This document shows positions 37,345 through 46,092 of a stretch of 64,000 bases of DNA, piece after piece. This DNA comes from Glaciecola siphonariae (GTDB lineage Bacteria; Pseudomonadota; Gammaproteobacteria; Enterobacterales; Alteromonadaceae): the NCBI RefSeq assembly GCF_042652645.1, contig NZ_JBHSGU010000002.1, positions 1,550,001 to 1,614,000 of the forward strand. Reading direction: 5' to 3'. The notes beneath the pieces are model-generated. The model was not told where the DNA came from. It searched no databases and saw nothing but the letters and a program-made list of their open reading frames with translations. The position numbers and the translations under genes were made by a program. Numbering within the stretch: position 1 is the stretch's first letter; every line of letters starts with the position of its first letter.

Positions 37345-37388
37345 TTGGTACTCCTGTTAGGCCTGACGCAACTGAGAAGCGATATTGC

Positions 37389-37931
37389 CTAGAAATTGTA
37401 TCGAACGCCGATATATGCAGCGTTTGCAGAGTAATCTTGCTCGCCCTTTATGTATTCAGCTTCAAAGCGAAGCATAATTGAGTGATGAACATACATGTCA
37501 AAGCCTACGCCTACCGCACCCGCAAGCAAACTATCGCCAATGGTGCAAGCCACGACTTCAGAGCCGCATGATAGTTCGCTGGCGCTCTCTATATCAGCAT
37601 CAACGCGCATCACGCCGAGGCGATAAAAAAGCTCGCCATATTGACCTCTGGCTTTGCCAAGCGCCGATAGATAGAGGGATGAAAATTCCGCTTTGTCGCT
37701 ACCAGGGTCGCCACTTGCACTTTCTTCGCCAAGTCCCTGATATCCAGCTTCTAAATACCACTGCGGAGTAATTTCGTAGCCTATTCCCAATTTATAACTG
37801 GCTTTGTCTAGTTCATAGTCTTCTATTTCATTTTGCACATATCCTGCAGACAAAATGCCGTAAAAGTTGCGGTCTGCCAAAGCTGAAAAGCTCATCGAAC
37901 ATAACAATGCAATCGCTAAATAACGCTTCAT
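37389..37931 (-). CDS. Small outer-membrane beta-barrel protein
   Basis: A 180-residue protein with a cleavable signal peptide (residues 1-19, FSALA-D). The mature part has about eight amphipathic strands and ends NAAYIGVRYNF, with the terminal Phe needed for barrel assembly. This is the OmpA-like or opacity-type small barrel pattern. Two cysteines (ELSCGSEVVACTIGD) near residue 125 probably close an external loop. Function is unknown. A perfect 15-bp palindrome lies upstream (37999-38013). Confidence 0.78.
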   Translation of the reverse strand: MKRYLAIALLCSMSFSALADRNFYGILSAGYVQNEIEDYELDKASYKLGIGYEITPQWYLEAGYQGLGEESASGDPGSDKAEFSSLYLSALGKARGQYGELFYRLGVMRVDADIESASELSCGSEVVACTIGDSLLAGAVGVGFDMYVHHSIMLRFEAEYIKGEQDYSANAAYIGVRYNF

Positions 37932-37998
37932 GTAATATCTCTACTTTACTGATTTATTGTTTTTAAGCAGTGTATAAAGCACAAATAAACGGCGTGTG

Positions 37999-38013
37999 TT
38001 GGCAACTTGCCAA
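37999..38013. promoter_or_regulatory. Perfect 15-bp palindrome, candidate activator site
   Basis: TTGGCAA-C-TTGCCAA is a perfect dyad with 7-bp arms. A candidate - strand -10, TATACA, lies at 37976-37971 with no good -35. The dyad centre would be about 42 bp upstream of the predicted start point, a typical activator position for the small barrel gene. Confidence 0.4.
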
Positions 38014-38117
38014 ACCCCGCTCGCTTATGGTTTACGCTAATTTTTTATATTTGGCTTATTCACTCATTTTGTTGATTACGTAGTCTACCAAAGATGCGGT
38101 GCTAATTGCTCATATTC

Positions 38118-39299
38118 TTAAAAGAAATATTCAAGCTGCAAGCTCACATGGTCATCTCTTCGAATAGCAAAGGTTGGGTCAAACACGTCATCGCTTGAAA
38201 AGAAATAAGCGTTTAATTCCAGACTCCACTGCTGATTTAAACGCGTTGAGACCTCTACAAAGGCAGAATAGCTGCTCGACTCGTCGATATCTTGTACAAA
38301 GCCTGCGAGAAACTCAGAACCAGAAAAATCATTTATTTGCAGCCGTGCTCCTAGCATTAGATCGTTCTGACCGAAAATAAGGGGGTCTTCGTCTCGCTCG
38401 TCATACTGATATTCCATGAGCAGGCCAAGGTCGTAACCACTTTGTGCAAAATCTACCAGCGTATATTCAAAACCAGCGACCGCTGCGCTGAAATTTTCAT
38501 CTAAAGTTTTACCCTGTAAGGCTTCTAATTTGAACAACCACGAGCCAGTTACATACAAGGCATCAATGCTAGCCTGCTGCAGCAGGTTATATTTTGGCAG
38601 CAACCTTACTTGGCCTTCATCGTCAGCCCCTATCACCACTTGTGGCAACCTAGAAGTCCCGTCAAAATAAGCCAAACCAAGCTCTAAACTGCCCAAGGTC
38701 TGCTGCCACCTTACCGCATAGTCAACATGTGTATCTTCGTCTTCAGATTCATAAAGCGCAGTGTCAACGTCTATCGGTAAGGCCCCTCTTAGACGTCCCT
38801 CTTGGCCCGGAAAAGTGCGTTCACGAAAATACGGCAGAACAAAAAACGAGATAGTGCCAGTATCTAGAAGGTAACGAATATCTATCATGGGCTGGCCGAG
38901 CTTATCTTCACCGTCGATTGACTCAACAAAGTCGGTCTGGTTAATTACGTCAACTAAGTGCAAGGATTCTGTTTGCCCCCAAAATACTTTACCAATCCCT
39001 GCTCTTATTTCCCAATTATCGAAATATTGTGCAAAGAGCGCTTCTCTCACGTCAAAGTGCGTACGCTCGTCATCACGCTGATCGGCGCGAGCAAAGGCAC
39101 TGAATGTGAAAAATCCGCTGTCGCCCACTGAAGTCTCATACTTCGGATTTATTGCGAATGATACCTGTGAGTTGGTTTGGTTTGTATAGGCTGCGTCTTC
39201 TAAAAAGACGCGCTGCTGCAGGCTTACACCGCCAGAAAATTCAGCATACACTGAGCTGCTTGCTAACAAGAGTATGCTTACACCCAGTACATTTCGCAT
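38118..39299 (-). CDS. Outer-membrane beta-barrel protein, DUF1302-like
   Basis: A 393-residue exported barrel. A signal peptide ends near ASSSVYA, and the chain consists of many amphipathic strands with conserved loop text such as VREALFAQYFDNWEIRAGIG and VFWGQTESLHLVDVIN, ending VSLQLEYFF with terminal Phe. The pattern fits DUF1302-like porin-type proteins. The start at 39299 is preferred because AAGGAAC lies just upstream; a longer start at 39323 lacks a site. It is 32 bp downstream of the LolA-like gene, and the two form an operon. Confidence 0.78.
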   Translation of the reverse strand: MRNVLGVSILLLASSSVYAEFSGGVSLQQRVFLEDAAYTNQTNSQVSFAINPKYETSVGDSGFFTFSAFARADQRDDERTHFDVREALFAQYFDNWEIRAGIGKVFWGQTESLHLVDVINQTDFVESIDGEDKLGQPMIDIRYLLDTGTISFFVLPYFRERTFPGQEGRLRGALPIDVDTALYESEDEDTHVDYAVRWQQTLGSLELGLAYFDGTSRLPQVVIGADDEGQVRLLPKYNLLQQASIDALYVTGSWLFKLEALQGKTLDENFSAAVAGFEYTLVDFAQSGYDLGLLMEYQYDERDEDPLIFGQNDLMLGARLQINDFSGSEFLAGFVQDIDESSSYSAFVEVSTRLNQQWSLELNAYFFSSDDVFDPTFAIRRDDHVSLQLEYFF

Positions 39300-39331
39300 A
39301 GTAGTTCCTTTCATCAACCGCATTAATCCTG

Positions 39332-40129
39332 TTATTTTGCTCTACGCAGAGCGTTTTTATCAAAGTCTTTTTCGTCCAAACCTTCTTTAAACCGTATATC
39401 CTCAATCAGCAAGGTGGTGCTTTTACCGGTTTGATAATTATCCATATCGGCACGGTCGGCGCGCCAATATTTTCCATCATACTGTTTATATTCGTCCATG
39501 GTGAGTATTTTGAGCAAGGCATCTTTACGGTCGTAAAATTCAATTTGAAAAGCGCGATAATGCTCTTTATCAACCCACACTATTTGCTTTGAATAGCCAG
39601 AATACTTGTCGGTGGGACGCTGTTCAACCACAAACATGTCCATCCCTTTAAATGTTTCATCGCGTAAATAATTAAATTCAAATTTTTCGATTTCAAATGA
39701 CGTCATGTCCTCAAATGCAAATTCACTGCCCATAAACGGGCCGGATTTATTGCGTGTAGCGATGCGTTTTACGCGCTTCACCGCAGGGAGAAATATCCAC
39801 TGATCGTCTGGTCCTTCAATATTTGAGAAACTCAAAAATGCAGTACCCGCGATATCTCGAGGCTCATCAAAAATCGTTAAGGCCTTGTCTCCATTACCTT
39901 CAACCTCGAGTGTTTTTATACGAATCTCGCGTACCGACTCGCGCCCATCCGGACTGCGTAATATCATTTGCATGTCGGCGTTTGTATCTACCCAGCCCTC
40001 ATCGCGTGCTTTCATTTCTTTAGCGATGGCAAGACCTTTCTCTGGACTAGCGAGCGAAAGGGGCGCATGTAAAAAGGATGCGGTGACTAAGATGGCGACA
40101 AGAACGTTCAAGCGTCGGTTTAATGACAT
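39332..40129 (-). CDS. LolA-like outer-membrane lipoprotein-sorting family protein
   Basis: A 265-residue periplasmic protein with a signal peptide (residues 1-27, LSLA). The mature domain has the LolA/LppX-type half-barrel pattern and typical strings DEPRDIAGTAFLSFSN near residue 87, DDQWIFLPAVKRVKRIA near residue 110 and SKQIVWVDKEHYRAFQIEF near 178. Relatives usually sit beside an RND (MMPL-like) transporter and a DUF1302-like barrel; here the barrel is present but no RND gene is in the window. A lipid-carrying role is inferred. Confidence 0.8.
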   Translation of the reverse strand: MSLNRRLNVLVAILVTASFLHAPLSLASPEKGLAIAKEMKARDEGWVDTNADMQMILRSPDGRESVREIRIKTLEVEGNGDKALTIFDEPRDIAGTAFLSFSNIEGPDDQWIFLPAVKRVKRIATRNKSGPFMGSEFAFEDMTSFEIEKFEFNYLRDETFKGMDMFVVEQRPTDKYSGYSKQIVWVDKEHYRAFQIEFYDRKDALLKILTMDEYKQYDGKYWRADRADMDNYQTGKSTTLLIEDIRFKEGLDEKDFDKNALRRAK

Positions 40130-40543
40130 AATTACCTCTTATATTGAAAAACACCCAAAAATACGGCAAATGCTGACAAAAAATATCTATGCGCGGCCTC
40201 ATGGGTCATGAATACAGTGTTAAATCTCTTTAACGCAATATTGATGCAAAATTATTGCCACTTAATCATCAAAATGAAAACAAAGGCGCTACTTGTTTAT
40301 ATTGCGCTTAATTTCAAGTGAACCCCCGACACATACGGACAGGTCTGTTGCAAAAGCTCGCATTGAGATTATCTGTCTTCTATCTCACACGACATACATA
40401 AGTATATGACGCAATACCCAAAAACAAAATGTAAAGCGTAGTTTCACTGTTCGAATTTTAATCATTGATAAATTTTTGACCTTTCAATTCTTTTGTGGTT
40501 TCATACTCAAAACCAACTGGTCAGATGAGCGGATAAGTTAATT
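40130..40543. other. 414-bp divergent intergenic region
   Basis: No gene is seen between the LolA-like gene (-) and fadE (+). The right end holds a FadR-like box and a possible -10 (CATACT, 40502-40507). The rest is AT-rich, with a TTGATG/CATCAA inverted repeat separated by 20 bp near 40240-40270 that I do not interpret. Confidence 0.6.
40515..40530 (+). promoter_or_regulatory. FadR-like operator upstream of fadE
   Basis: AACTGGTCAGATGAGC matches the left half of the gammaproteobacterial FadR consensus (AACTGGTCNGACCAGTT type) closely and the right half weakly. It lies 13 bp before the fadE start, downstream of a possible -10, a position that would allow repression relieved by long-chain acyl-CoA. 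Confidence 0.45.
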
Positions 40544-42787
40544 ATGAGCATTAGAACAAGCCTTAAAAAAGTATTACCTCCTATTTCAGTAACCGAGCAG
40601 GAAGCACTAGACGCGGGCGACGTTTGGATTGAATCATCAATTTATCAGGGCAAGCCAGATATGCATGCCCTACGTCAGCTTCCTCAGGCGAGCTTAAGTG
40701 CAGACGAACAAGCGTTTTTAGACGGTCCTGTTCAGACCTTGATGGAAATGATAGACGATTTCGAATTGCAAAATAGCAAGCACATTCCACAAAACGTGCT
40801 CGACTTTTTGGGTAAAGAGAAGTTCTTCTCAATGATTATCCCGAAAAAATTTGGCGGCCTAGAGTTCAGCCCCTATGCAAACTCAACCATTGTTGCCACA
40901 ATTGCCGCCAAAAGTGGCGCAATCGCTGTTACCGTTATGGTGCCAAATAGCTTAGGCCCCGGCGAACTGCTTATGCACTACGGCACCGAAGATCAACAAA
41001 ATTACTGGTTACCGCGTTTAGCGGTAGGCCAAGACGTACCCTGCTTTGCATTGACCAGCCCAGAGGCAGGGTCAGACGCAGGTTCTATCCCTGATGCAGC
41101 AATCGTTACAAAAGGCACGTGGGAAGGCAAAGAAGTTGTCGGCCTGAGCGTATCGTGGGATAAGCGTTATATTACGCTTGCACCCATTGCTACCGTCCTT
41201 GGCCTTGCGTTTAAGGTATTTGATCCAGACCAATTGCTTGGCGACACCTTAGAGCTAGGCATCACCTGTGCCTTGCTTCCAAAATCGCATCCGGGCGTTG
41301 AATTAGGTAATCGCCACGACCCTATGGGCGTGCGTTTTTATAACGGCACAACACGCGGAAAAGATGTTTTCATTCCCATGGATTTCATTATTGGCGGACA
41401 GAAAAACATTGGTAAAGGCTGGCAGATGCTAGTGAGCTGTTTGGGTGCGGGTCGCGGTATTTCGTTACCTGCGATGGGCGTAGCGACGGCGCAGTCTGCG
41501 TTTAAATCTACCGCTGAATATTCATTTGTGCGTGAACAATTTGGCGTGCCCATTGGCCGATTTGAAGGTATACAAGACAAACTAGCCGACATTGCAGGCA
41601 AAACCTTTTTACTTGAAGCCATGCGAGTGCTGACTACAGAAGGCCTCGGTGAGGGTATCAAGCCTTCGGTGGTGACAGCTATCGCTAAATACCATATGAC
41701 CGAACTCGGTCGCGATGTTATGAATTCAGCGATGGACGTGCAGGCGGGCAAAGCAATACAACGCGGGCGTCAGAATACGCTTGCTAACGGTTACAGCGCG
41801 TTACCCATCGCGATTACCGTAGAGGGAGCGAATATTTTAACGCGCAACCTAATGATTTTTGGTCAAGGTGCTATGCGCTGCCATCCGCATTTGAAAGAGA
41901 TGGTAGATTTAATACACAGCAATGAAAGTAGCGCCGATGCCGAGTTTAACAAAGTACTGGGTAAAACCGTTAAATTCAGCGTGAAAAACGCGCTACGAAG
42001 TACGGTAAACAGTTACTTACCATTCTTACGCAATGCGGAGTCGAGCTTACCTGAGGTTCGCGCTTACGAAAAACGCTTAAACGCTTTGTCTTCTAAGCTT
42101 GCACCTTTGGCTGATTTCTCGCTGCTTGTGTTGGGCGGTGATTTGAAAAAAGCGGAGCTTTTATCTGCGCGTTTAGGTGACGTGATTAGCTATGTATATG
42201 CAGCCATGGCCGCAGTACGTTTTTACGAGCAACGTGTTAAAGACCGCCAGCAAGCGCTGCCATTCTTTAAATACGCAATGGAATGGTCACTGCAGCAGGG
42301 CGAAAAAGCTATCGTGGACTTTGTAAACAACTTCCCGAATATGCCAACGCGTTATCTCATGCGTTTCCTGACCAACACCTACACATCATCGGTTAGTGGT
42401 ATTAGCGACGATCTAGTGCGAGAGTTATCGAATGCTTCGTTGCAAGATTCAAGCATCAAAGCGCAGTTGACGCACCTTGTTGTATCGATACCCGGTGACG
42501 GTAACTATATAAATGAGCAAGCGTTTAAGGCCAAGCATGCTGCCATGCCTTTGCTATCGAAGGTACAGAAGCTGTTACGCAGTGCGCCGGTAATTCCGTT
42601 TATTTCGTTTGAGCACGCAGTGGGCAAGCTGCACGAGGCGGGTGAATTAAACGAAGCGGAAACGAGCACTTTGTTGGCTTATAACGAAAAGCGTAAGCTA
42701 GCGGTACGAGTTGATGAGTTTACTTTCGACATGGTTGATGTAAACGATCTTACGACAAATGAACGCAAAGAGGCAGACGCCGCATAG
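40544..42787 (+). CDS. fadE: Acyl-CoA dehydrogenase, FadE type
   Basis: A 747-residue long acyl-CoA dehydrogenase for the first step of fatty-acid beta-oxidation. The dehydrogenase core shows MVPNSLGPGELLMHYGT near residue 140, CFALTSPEAGSDAGSIPD near 167, and GRGISLPAMGVATAQSAFK near 305. The C-terminal 250 residues (DUF1974-like) complete the FadE form. E. coli FadE starts with membrane helices; this protein begins at the equivalent of the soluble part and has no N-terminal helix. It is followed by a clear terminator. Confidence 0.92.
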   Translation: MSIRTSLKKVLPPISVTEQEALDAGDVWIESSIYQGKPDMHALRQLPQASLSADEQAFLDGPVQTLMEMIDDFELQNSKHIPQNVLDFLGKEKFFSMIIPKKFGGLEFSPYANSTIVATIAAKSGAIAVTVMVPNSLGPGELLMHYGTEDQQNYWLPRLAVGQDVPCFALTSPEAGSDAGSIPDAAIVTKGTWEGKEVVGLSVSWDKRYITLAPIATVLGLAFKVFDPDQLLGDTLELGITCALLPKSHPGVELGNRHDPMGVRFYNGTTRGKDVFIPMDFIIGGQKNIGKGWQMLVSCLGAGRGISLPAMGVATAQSAFKSTAEYSFVREQFGVPIGRFEGIQDKLADIAGKTFLLEAMRVLTTEGLGEGIKPSVVTAIAKYHMTELGRDVMNSAMDVQAGKAIQRGRQNTLANGYSALPIAITVEGANILTRNLMIFGQGAMRCHPHLKEMVDLIHSNESSADAEFNKVLGKTVKFSVKNALRSTVNSYLPFLRNAESSLPEVRAYEKRLNALSSKLAPLADFSLLVLGGDLKKAELLSARLGDVISYVYAAMAAVRFYEQRVKDRQQALPFFKYAMEWSLQQGEKAIVDFVNNFPNMPTRYLMRFLTNTYTSSVSGISDDLVRELSNASLQDSSIKAQLTHLVVSIPGDGNYINEQAFKAKHAAMPLLSKVQKLLRSAPVIPFISFEHAVGKLHEAGELNEAETSTLLAYNEKRKLAVRVDEFTFDMVDVNDLTTNERKEADAA

Positions 42788-42820
42788 CTTGCTTCTTTTG
42801 TAAGTAATAAACCTGTATCA

Positions 42821-42846
42821 AGGGCACTTAATAAGTGCCCTTTTTT
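42821..42846 (+). terminator. Rho-independent terminator after fadE
   Basis: AGGGCACTT (42821-42829) pairs with AAGTGCCCT (42833-42841) across a 3-base loop, followed by a run of Ts. It separates fadE from tdk. Confidence 0.9.
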
Positions 42847-42892
42847 ATGAAATACGCTATGGTGGATACCAAAAAGGAGTGCAATACCGTTT

Positions 42893-43483
42893 ATGGCTCA
42901 GCTTTATTTTTACTATTCGGCAATGAACGCCGGTAAGTCTACGTCCTTGCTCCAGTCTGCCTACAACTACAAAGAGCGTGGCATGCAGGTCGCCTTGTTT
43001 ACAGTTGCCTTCGATAACCGATTCGGCGAAGGCAAAATTGCATCGCGGATTGGTCTGTCATCACCTGCACACCTTTTTAATGAAAATACTCACCTATACA
43101 ATGAAATTGCCTCGCTACATGAGCAAAGCCCACTAGGCTGTATATTTATTGACGAAGCGCAGTTTTTGTCAAAAGCGCAAGTACAGCAATGCCTAAGGGT
43201 GGTAGATGAGCTCGATATACCGGTGCTCGCCTACGGCCTAAGAACGGACTTTCAAGCGCAAACCTTTGAAGGCAGCCACTATTTGCTCGCATGGGCAGAC
43301 AAGCTCTCAGAACTCAAAACCGTATGCCACTGCGGTCGCAAAGCCAATTTTGTCGCACGCTTAAATGAGGCCGGTGACGTCATCGCTAGCGGCGAGCAGA
43401 TTGAAATTGGCGGTAATGAACGCTACGTCTCTCTTTGCCGTAAACACTTTACGGAAAAAACAGGCTTTAATAGAGATACTTAG
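42893..43483 (+). CDS. tdk: Thymidine kinase
   Basis: A 196-residue type II thymidine kinase of nucleotide salvage. P-loop SAMNAGKSTSLLQ near residue 9, Walker B-like CIFIDEAQFLSK near residue 83, and the zinc-binding pairs VCHCGRKANF near residue 144 and LCRKHF near residue 182 are intact. It is a monocistronic gene between the fadE terminator and a 279-bp noncoding gap. AAGGAG lies 13 bp upstream of the ATG, a slightly long spacing. Confidence 0.95.
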   Translation: MAQLYFYYSAMNAGKSTSLLQSAYNYKERGMQVALFTVAFDNRFGEGKIASRIGLSSPAHLFNENTHLYNEIASLHEQSPLGCIFIDEAQFLSKAQVQQCLRVVDELDIPVLAYGLRTDFQAQTFEGSHYLLAWADKLSELKTVCHCGRKANFVARLNEAGDVIASGEQIEIGGNERYVSLCRKHFTEKTGFNRDT

Positions 43484-43762
43484 GGCGTATTGATTCGTGA
43501 ACTGTGCCCAAGTGTAGTCGAATTTGGCATACCAGTGCTTTTTCAGCCTTATTGTATCAATACAAGCGCATTTAAAAGGGTCGAAGTCATCGATGATTCC
43601 GCGGCGTACCCATCGATAGGTTCGTCAATTCTTTTTTTTGAGCTTAGGTTTGCATCAATTTAAGTGATACTTGCTACATCATAAAACAAAGTTTTGTTAT
43701 TTTTGGCATACATTAGTATCGGGTCATCATCTAACAATTGTAGATAAAAGGCAGCGCCTACT
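43484..43762. other. 279-bp noncoding gap with candidate decayed element and a dyad
   Basis: The left half (43483-43632) has imperfect inverted ends (ATTGATTCGTGAAC at 43489 and GTTCGTCAATTC at 43620) and a central dyad TTGTAT-CA-ATACAA (43552-43565), suggesting a small nonautonomous element. The right half carries AACAAA-GT-TTTGTT (43685-43698), a possible operator for the dehydrogenase operon. No open frame worth naming is present. Confidence 0.4.
43685..43698. promoter_or_regulatory. Inverted repeat upstream of the acyl-CoA dehydrogenase operon
   Basis: AACAAA and TTTGTT arms separated by GT form a 14-bp dyad 64 bp before the start. The size suits a TetR-type regulator, but the sequence does not match the PsrA consensus I know. 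Confidence 0.3.
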
Positions 43763-44983
43763 ATGGACTTTTCGTACAATCCCAAAACGCAAGATTATCT
43801 TGCTCGCATCAAAGCATTCATGGCTGAGTATGTAGAGCCAATTGAAGATAAAGTTTACAGCGAATTACATGAGCTTAATCCAGACGGTAACTGGCAAAAT
43901 TGGCAGGTGCATCCAGCCATGGAACCACTAAAGCAGAAAGCGAAAGACGCCGGGCTGTGGAATTTATTTTTGCCCGATGCCGAGCTAGGTCAAGGTTTAA
44001 GCTGCAGCGAATACGCACCACTTGCTGAACAAACAGGTCGCATATTGTTTGCGCCTGAGATATTTAACTGCAATGCCCCCGATACTGGCAACATGGAAGT
44101 GCTTTATCATTTTGGTAATGAGAAACAGCAAGCGCAATGGTTAACTCCCCTGTTAAATGGCGAGATCAGATCAGTATTTGGCATGACGGAGCCAGACGTG
44201 GCTTCATCTGACGCGACCAATATGGAAGCGACTATCGCGCTAGAAGGCGATGAGTTAGTGCTCAATGGCAAAAAATGGTGGAGCACTGGCCTTGGTCATC
44301 CTCATGCTAAAGTCATGATATTCATGGGCCTGTCTAATCCTGAAAACGATAAGCACAATCAGCACAGCATGGTACTTGTTCCGCTAGACTCACCCGGTTT
44401 ACATGTTAAGCGCATGCTCACCGCATATGGCGACTATGATGCTCCCTTTGGTCATGGTGAAATGCATTTAGACAATGTGCGCGTGCCCAAGGAAAACTTA
44501 TTGGTTGGCATGGGCAAGGGCTTCGCAATCGCGCAAGGGCGCTTAGGTCCCGGCAGAATCCATCACTGCATGCGCGCCATTGGTATGGCTGAAAAAGCGC
44601 TTGAGCTTGCCATAAAGCGCGGACATTCAAGAGTCGCATTTGGACGCCCCATCATTGAATTAGGCGGCAATAAAGAACGCATCGCTCATGCTCGCATGGC
44701 AATAGAGCAAGCCCGATTACTCACCCTACAGGCAGCATGGAAAATTGATAACTTGGGCGTTAAAAATGCGATGGTAGATATTTCTGCAATCAAAGTTGTT
44801 GTGCCAAACATGTTACAAGAAGTGGTGGATATGGCTGTACAAATGCACGGCGGTGGCGGCATGTGTAATGACTTCCCACTTGCTAGATTAGCCGCGGGCG
44901 CTAGAGCGCTGCGTCTGGCCGATGGCCCTGATGAAGTGCATATGGCCATGGTTTCTCGTTTAGAACTAAAAAAGTATAAATAG
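43763..44983 (+). CDS. Acyl-CoA dehydrogenase, ACAD10/11 (LvaC)-like
   Basis: A 406-residue flavin enzyme with a complete acyl-CoA dehydrogenase fold: FGMTEPDVASSDATN near residue 140, NGKKWWSTGLGHPHAKVM near residue 168, GRIHHCMRAIGMAEKAL near 264 and GGGGMCNDFPLARLAAGARA near 363. ADGPDEVHMAMV near the end is the form seen in the ACAD10/11 branch rather than the common EGTNEI. The next gene, 3 bp away, encodes the kinase that is fused to this enzyme type in animals. A role on 4-hydroxyacyl-CoA type substrates is inferred. Confidence 0.85.
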   Translation: MDFSYNPKTQDYLARIKAFMAEYVEPIEDKVYSELHELNPDGNWQNWQVHPAMEPLKQKAKDAGLWNLFLPDAELGQGLSCSEYAPLAEQTGRILFAPEIFNCNAPDTGNMEVLYHFGNEKQQAQWLTPLLNGEIRSVFGMTEPDVASSDATNMEATIALEGDELVLNGKKWWSTGLGHPHAKVMIFMGLSNPENDKHNQHSMVLVPLDSPGLHVKRMLTAYGDYDAPFGHGEMHLDNVRVPKENLLVGMGKGFAIAQGRLGPGRIHHCMRAIGMAEKALELAIKRGHSRVAFGRPIIELGGNKERIAHARMAIEQARLLTLQAAWKIDNLGVKNAMVDISAIKVVVPNMLQEVVDMAVQMHGGGGMCNDFPLARLAAGARALRLADGPDEVHMAMVSRLELKKYK

Positions 44984-44986
44984 CTT

Positions 44987-46051
44987 ATGAGCCAATCTCT
45001 TATTGATACTGCCAGTCAGGTGCGCCCGGGCGAGGAGCTTCCTGTTGAGCCTCTTCGCGCATGGCTAGACCAGCACATTGGCGACCTACATGGCCAAATG
45101 AGCGTGACACAATACTCTGGCGGAGCGTCTAACTGGACTTACTGCCTGAGTTTTGAGGAGCGCTCACTGATATTACGCCGCCCTCCCAAAGGCACGAAAG
45201 CTAAGGGTGCGCACGATATGGGCCGGGAATACCGACTGCAAGACGCGTTAAAACCTGTATTCGATAAGGTGCCGTCGATGCTCGGCTATACCGATGATGA
45301 ATCGGTGATTGGCGCTGAATTTTATGTGATGGAAAAGTTAGACGGTATCATTCCGCGCAAGCATTTCCCTCGAGGGATGAATATCTCACGCGAACAGGCC
45401 AACACGCTTTGTAAAGTTGCGCTTGATGAACTCATCAAGCTTCATAACGTGGATTATAGGGGCGCCAATTTAGCTCACATCGGCAAGGGAGAGGGCTATA
45501 CGCAGCGTCAAATTAGCGGCTGGATTGGCCGATATCAAAAAGCGAAAACGTGGAATGTACCCAGTGCTAAGAAAGTAATGCGCTGGTTGGAAGCGCATTT
45601 ACCGGCCAAAGAAACCATTTGCATCACCCATAATGACTATCGCTTCGATAACTTAGTGCTGAGCGCACAAGACCCGACTAAGATCATTGGCGTGCTTGAT
45701 TGGGAGCTGGCCACCTTGGGCGACCCCCTAATGGATTTAGGTAACAGCTTGGCCTATTGGGTTCAGGCCGACGACGACTTTCTCGCAAAAAGCACCCAGC
45801 GTCAGCCTACCGATATCCCCGGAATGATGACGCGCCAAGAGGTCATTAACTATTATTGCGAAAAACAGTCGCTGGAGCCTAAAGACTTTGATTTTTATGA
45901 GGTGTATGGTCTGTTTCGCTTAGCGGCAATTGTTCAGCAAATCTACTATCGGTATCATCATAAACAAACCCGCAATCCTGCCTATAAAAACATGTGGGTA
46001 TTTGTCCATTATTTGCTATACCGCTGTAATAAAATAATAAAACGCAGATAG
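44987..46051 (+). CDS. APH-type phosphotransferase, ACAD10/11 kinase-domain (LvaA)-like
   Basis: A 354-residue kinase of the aminoglycoside phosphotransferase superfamily. N-lobe QYSGGASNWTYCLSF and LILRRPPKGTKAKGAHDMGRE near residues 42-80 are typical of the ACAD10/11-linked branch. The catalytic loop ICITHNDYRFDNLVL near residue 213 and the metal-binding GVLDWELATLGDPLMDLGN near residue 235 are intact. Relatives phosphorylate a hydroxyacyl-CoA so that the partner dehydrogenase can rearrange it. It sits 3 bp after that dehydrogenase and 41 bp before the SDR gene. Aminoglycoside resistance is unlikely. Confidence 0.85.
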   Translation: MSQSLIDTASQVRPGEELPVEPLRAWLDQHIGDLHGQMSVTQYSGGASNWTYCLSFEERSLILRRPPKGTKAKGAHDMGREYRLQDALKPVFDKVPSMLGYTDDESVIGAEFYVMEKLDGIIPRKHFPRGMNISREQANTLCKVALDELIKLHNVDYRGANLAHIGKGEGYTQRQISGWIGRYQKAKTWNVPSAKKVMRWLEAHLPAKETICITHNDYRFDNLVLSAQDPTKIIGVLDWELATLGDPLMDLGNSLAYWVQADDDFLAKSTQRQPTDIPGMMTRQEVINYYCEKQSLEPKDFDFYEVYGLFRLAAIVQQIYYRYHHKQTRNPAYKNMWVFVHYLLYRCNKIIKRR

Positions 46052-46092
46052 TCTTCTTGGTGGGCAGAAGGTAAGCAATCAGAGGGAACAAT

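Noticed and set aside
44987..46051. Aminoglycoside resistance gene
   Set aside because: The kinase has the motifs of the ACAD10/11-linked branch and lies in an acyl-CoA operon; resistance is not supported.
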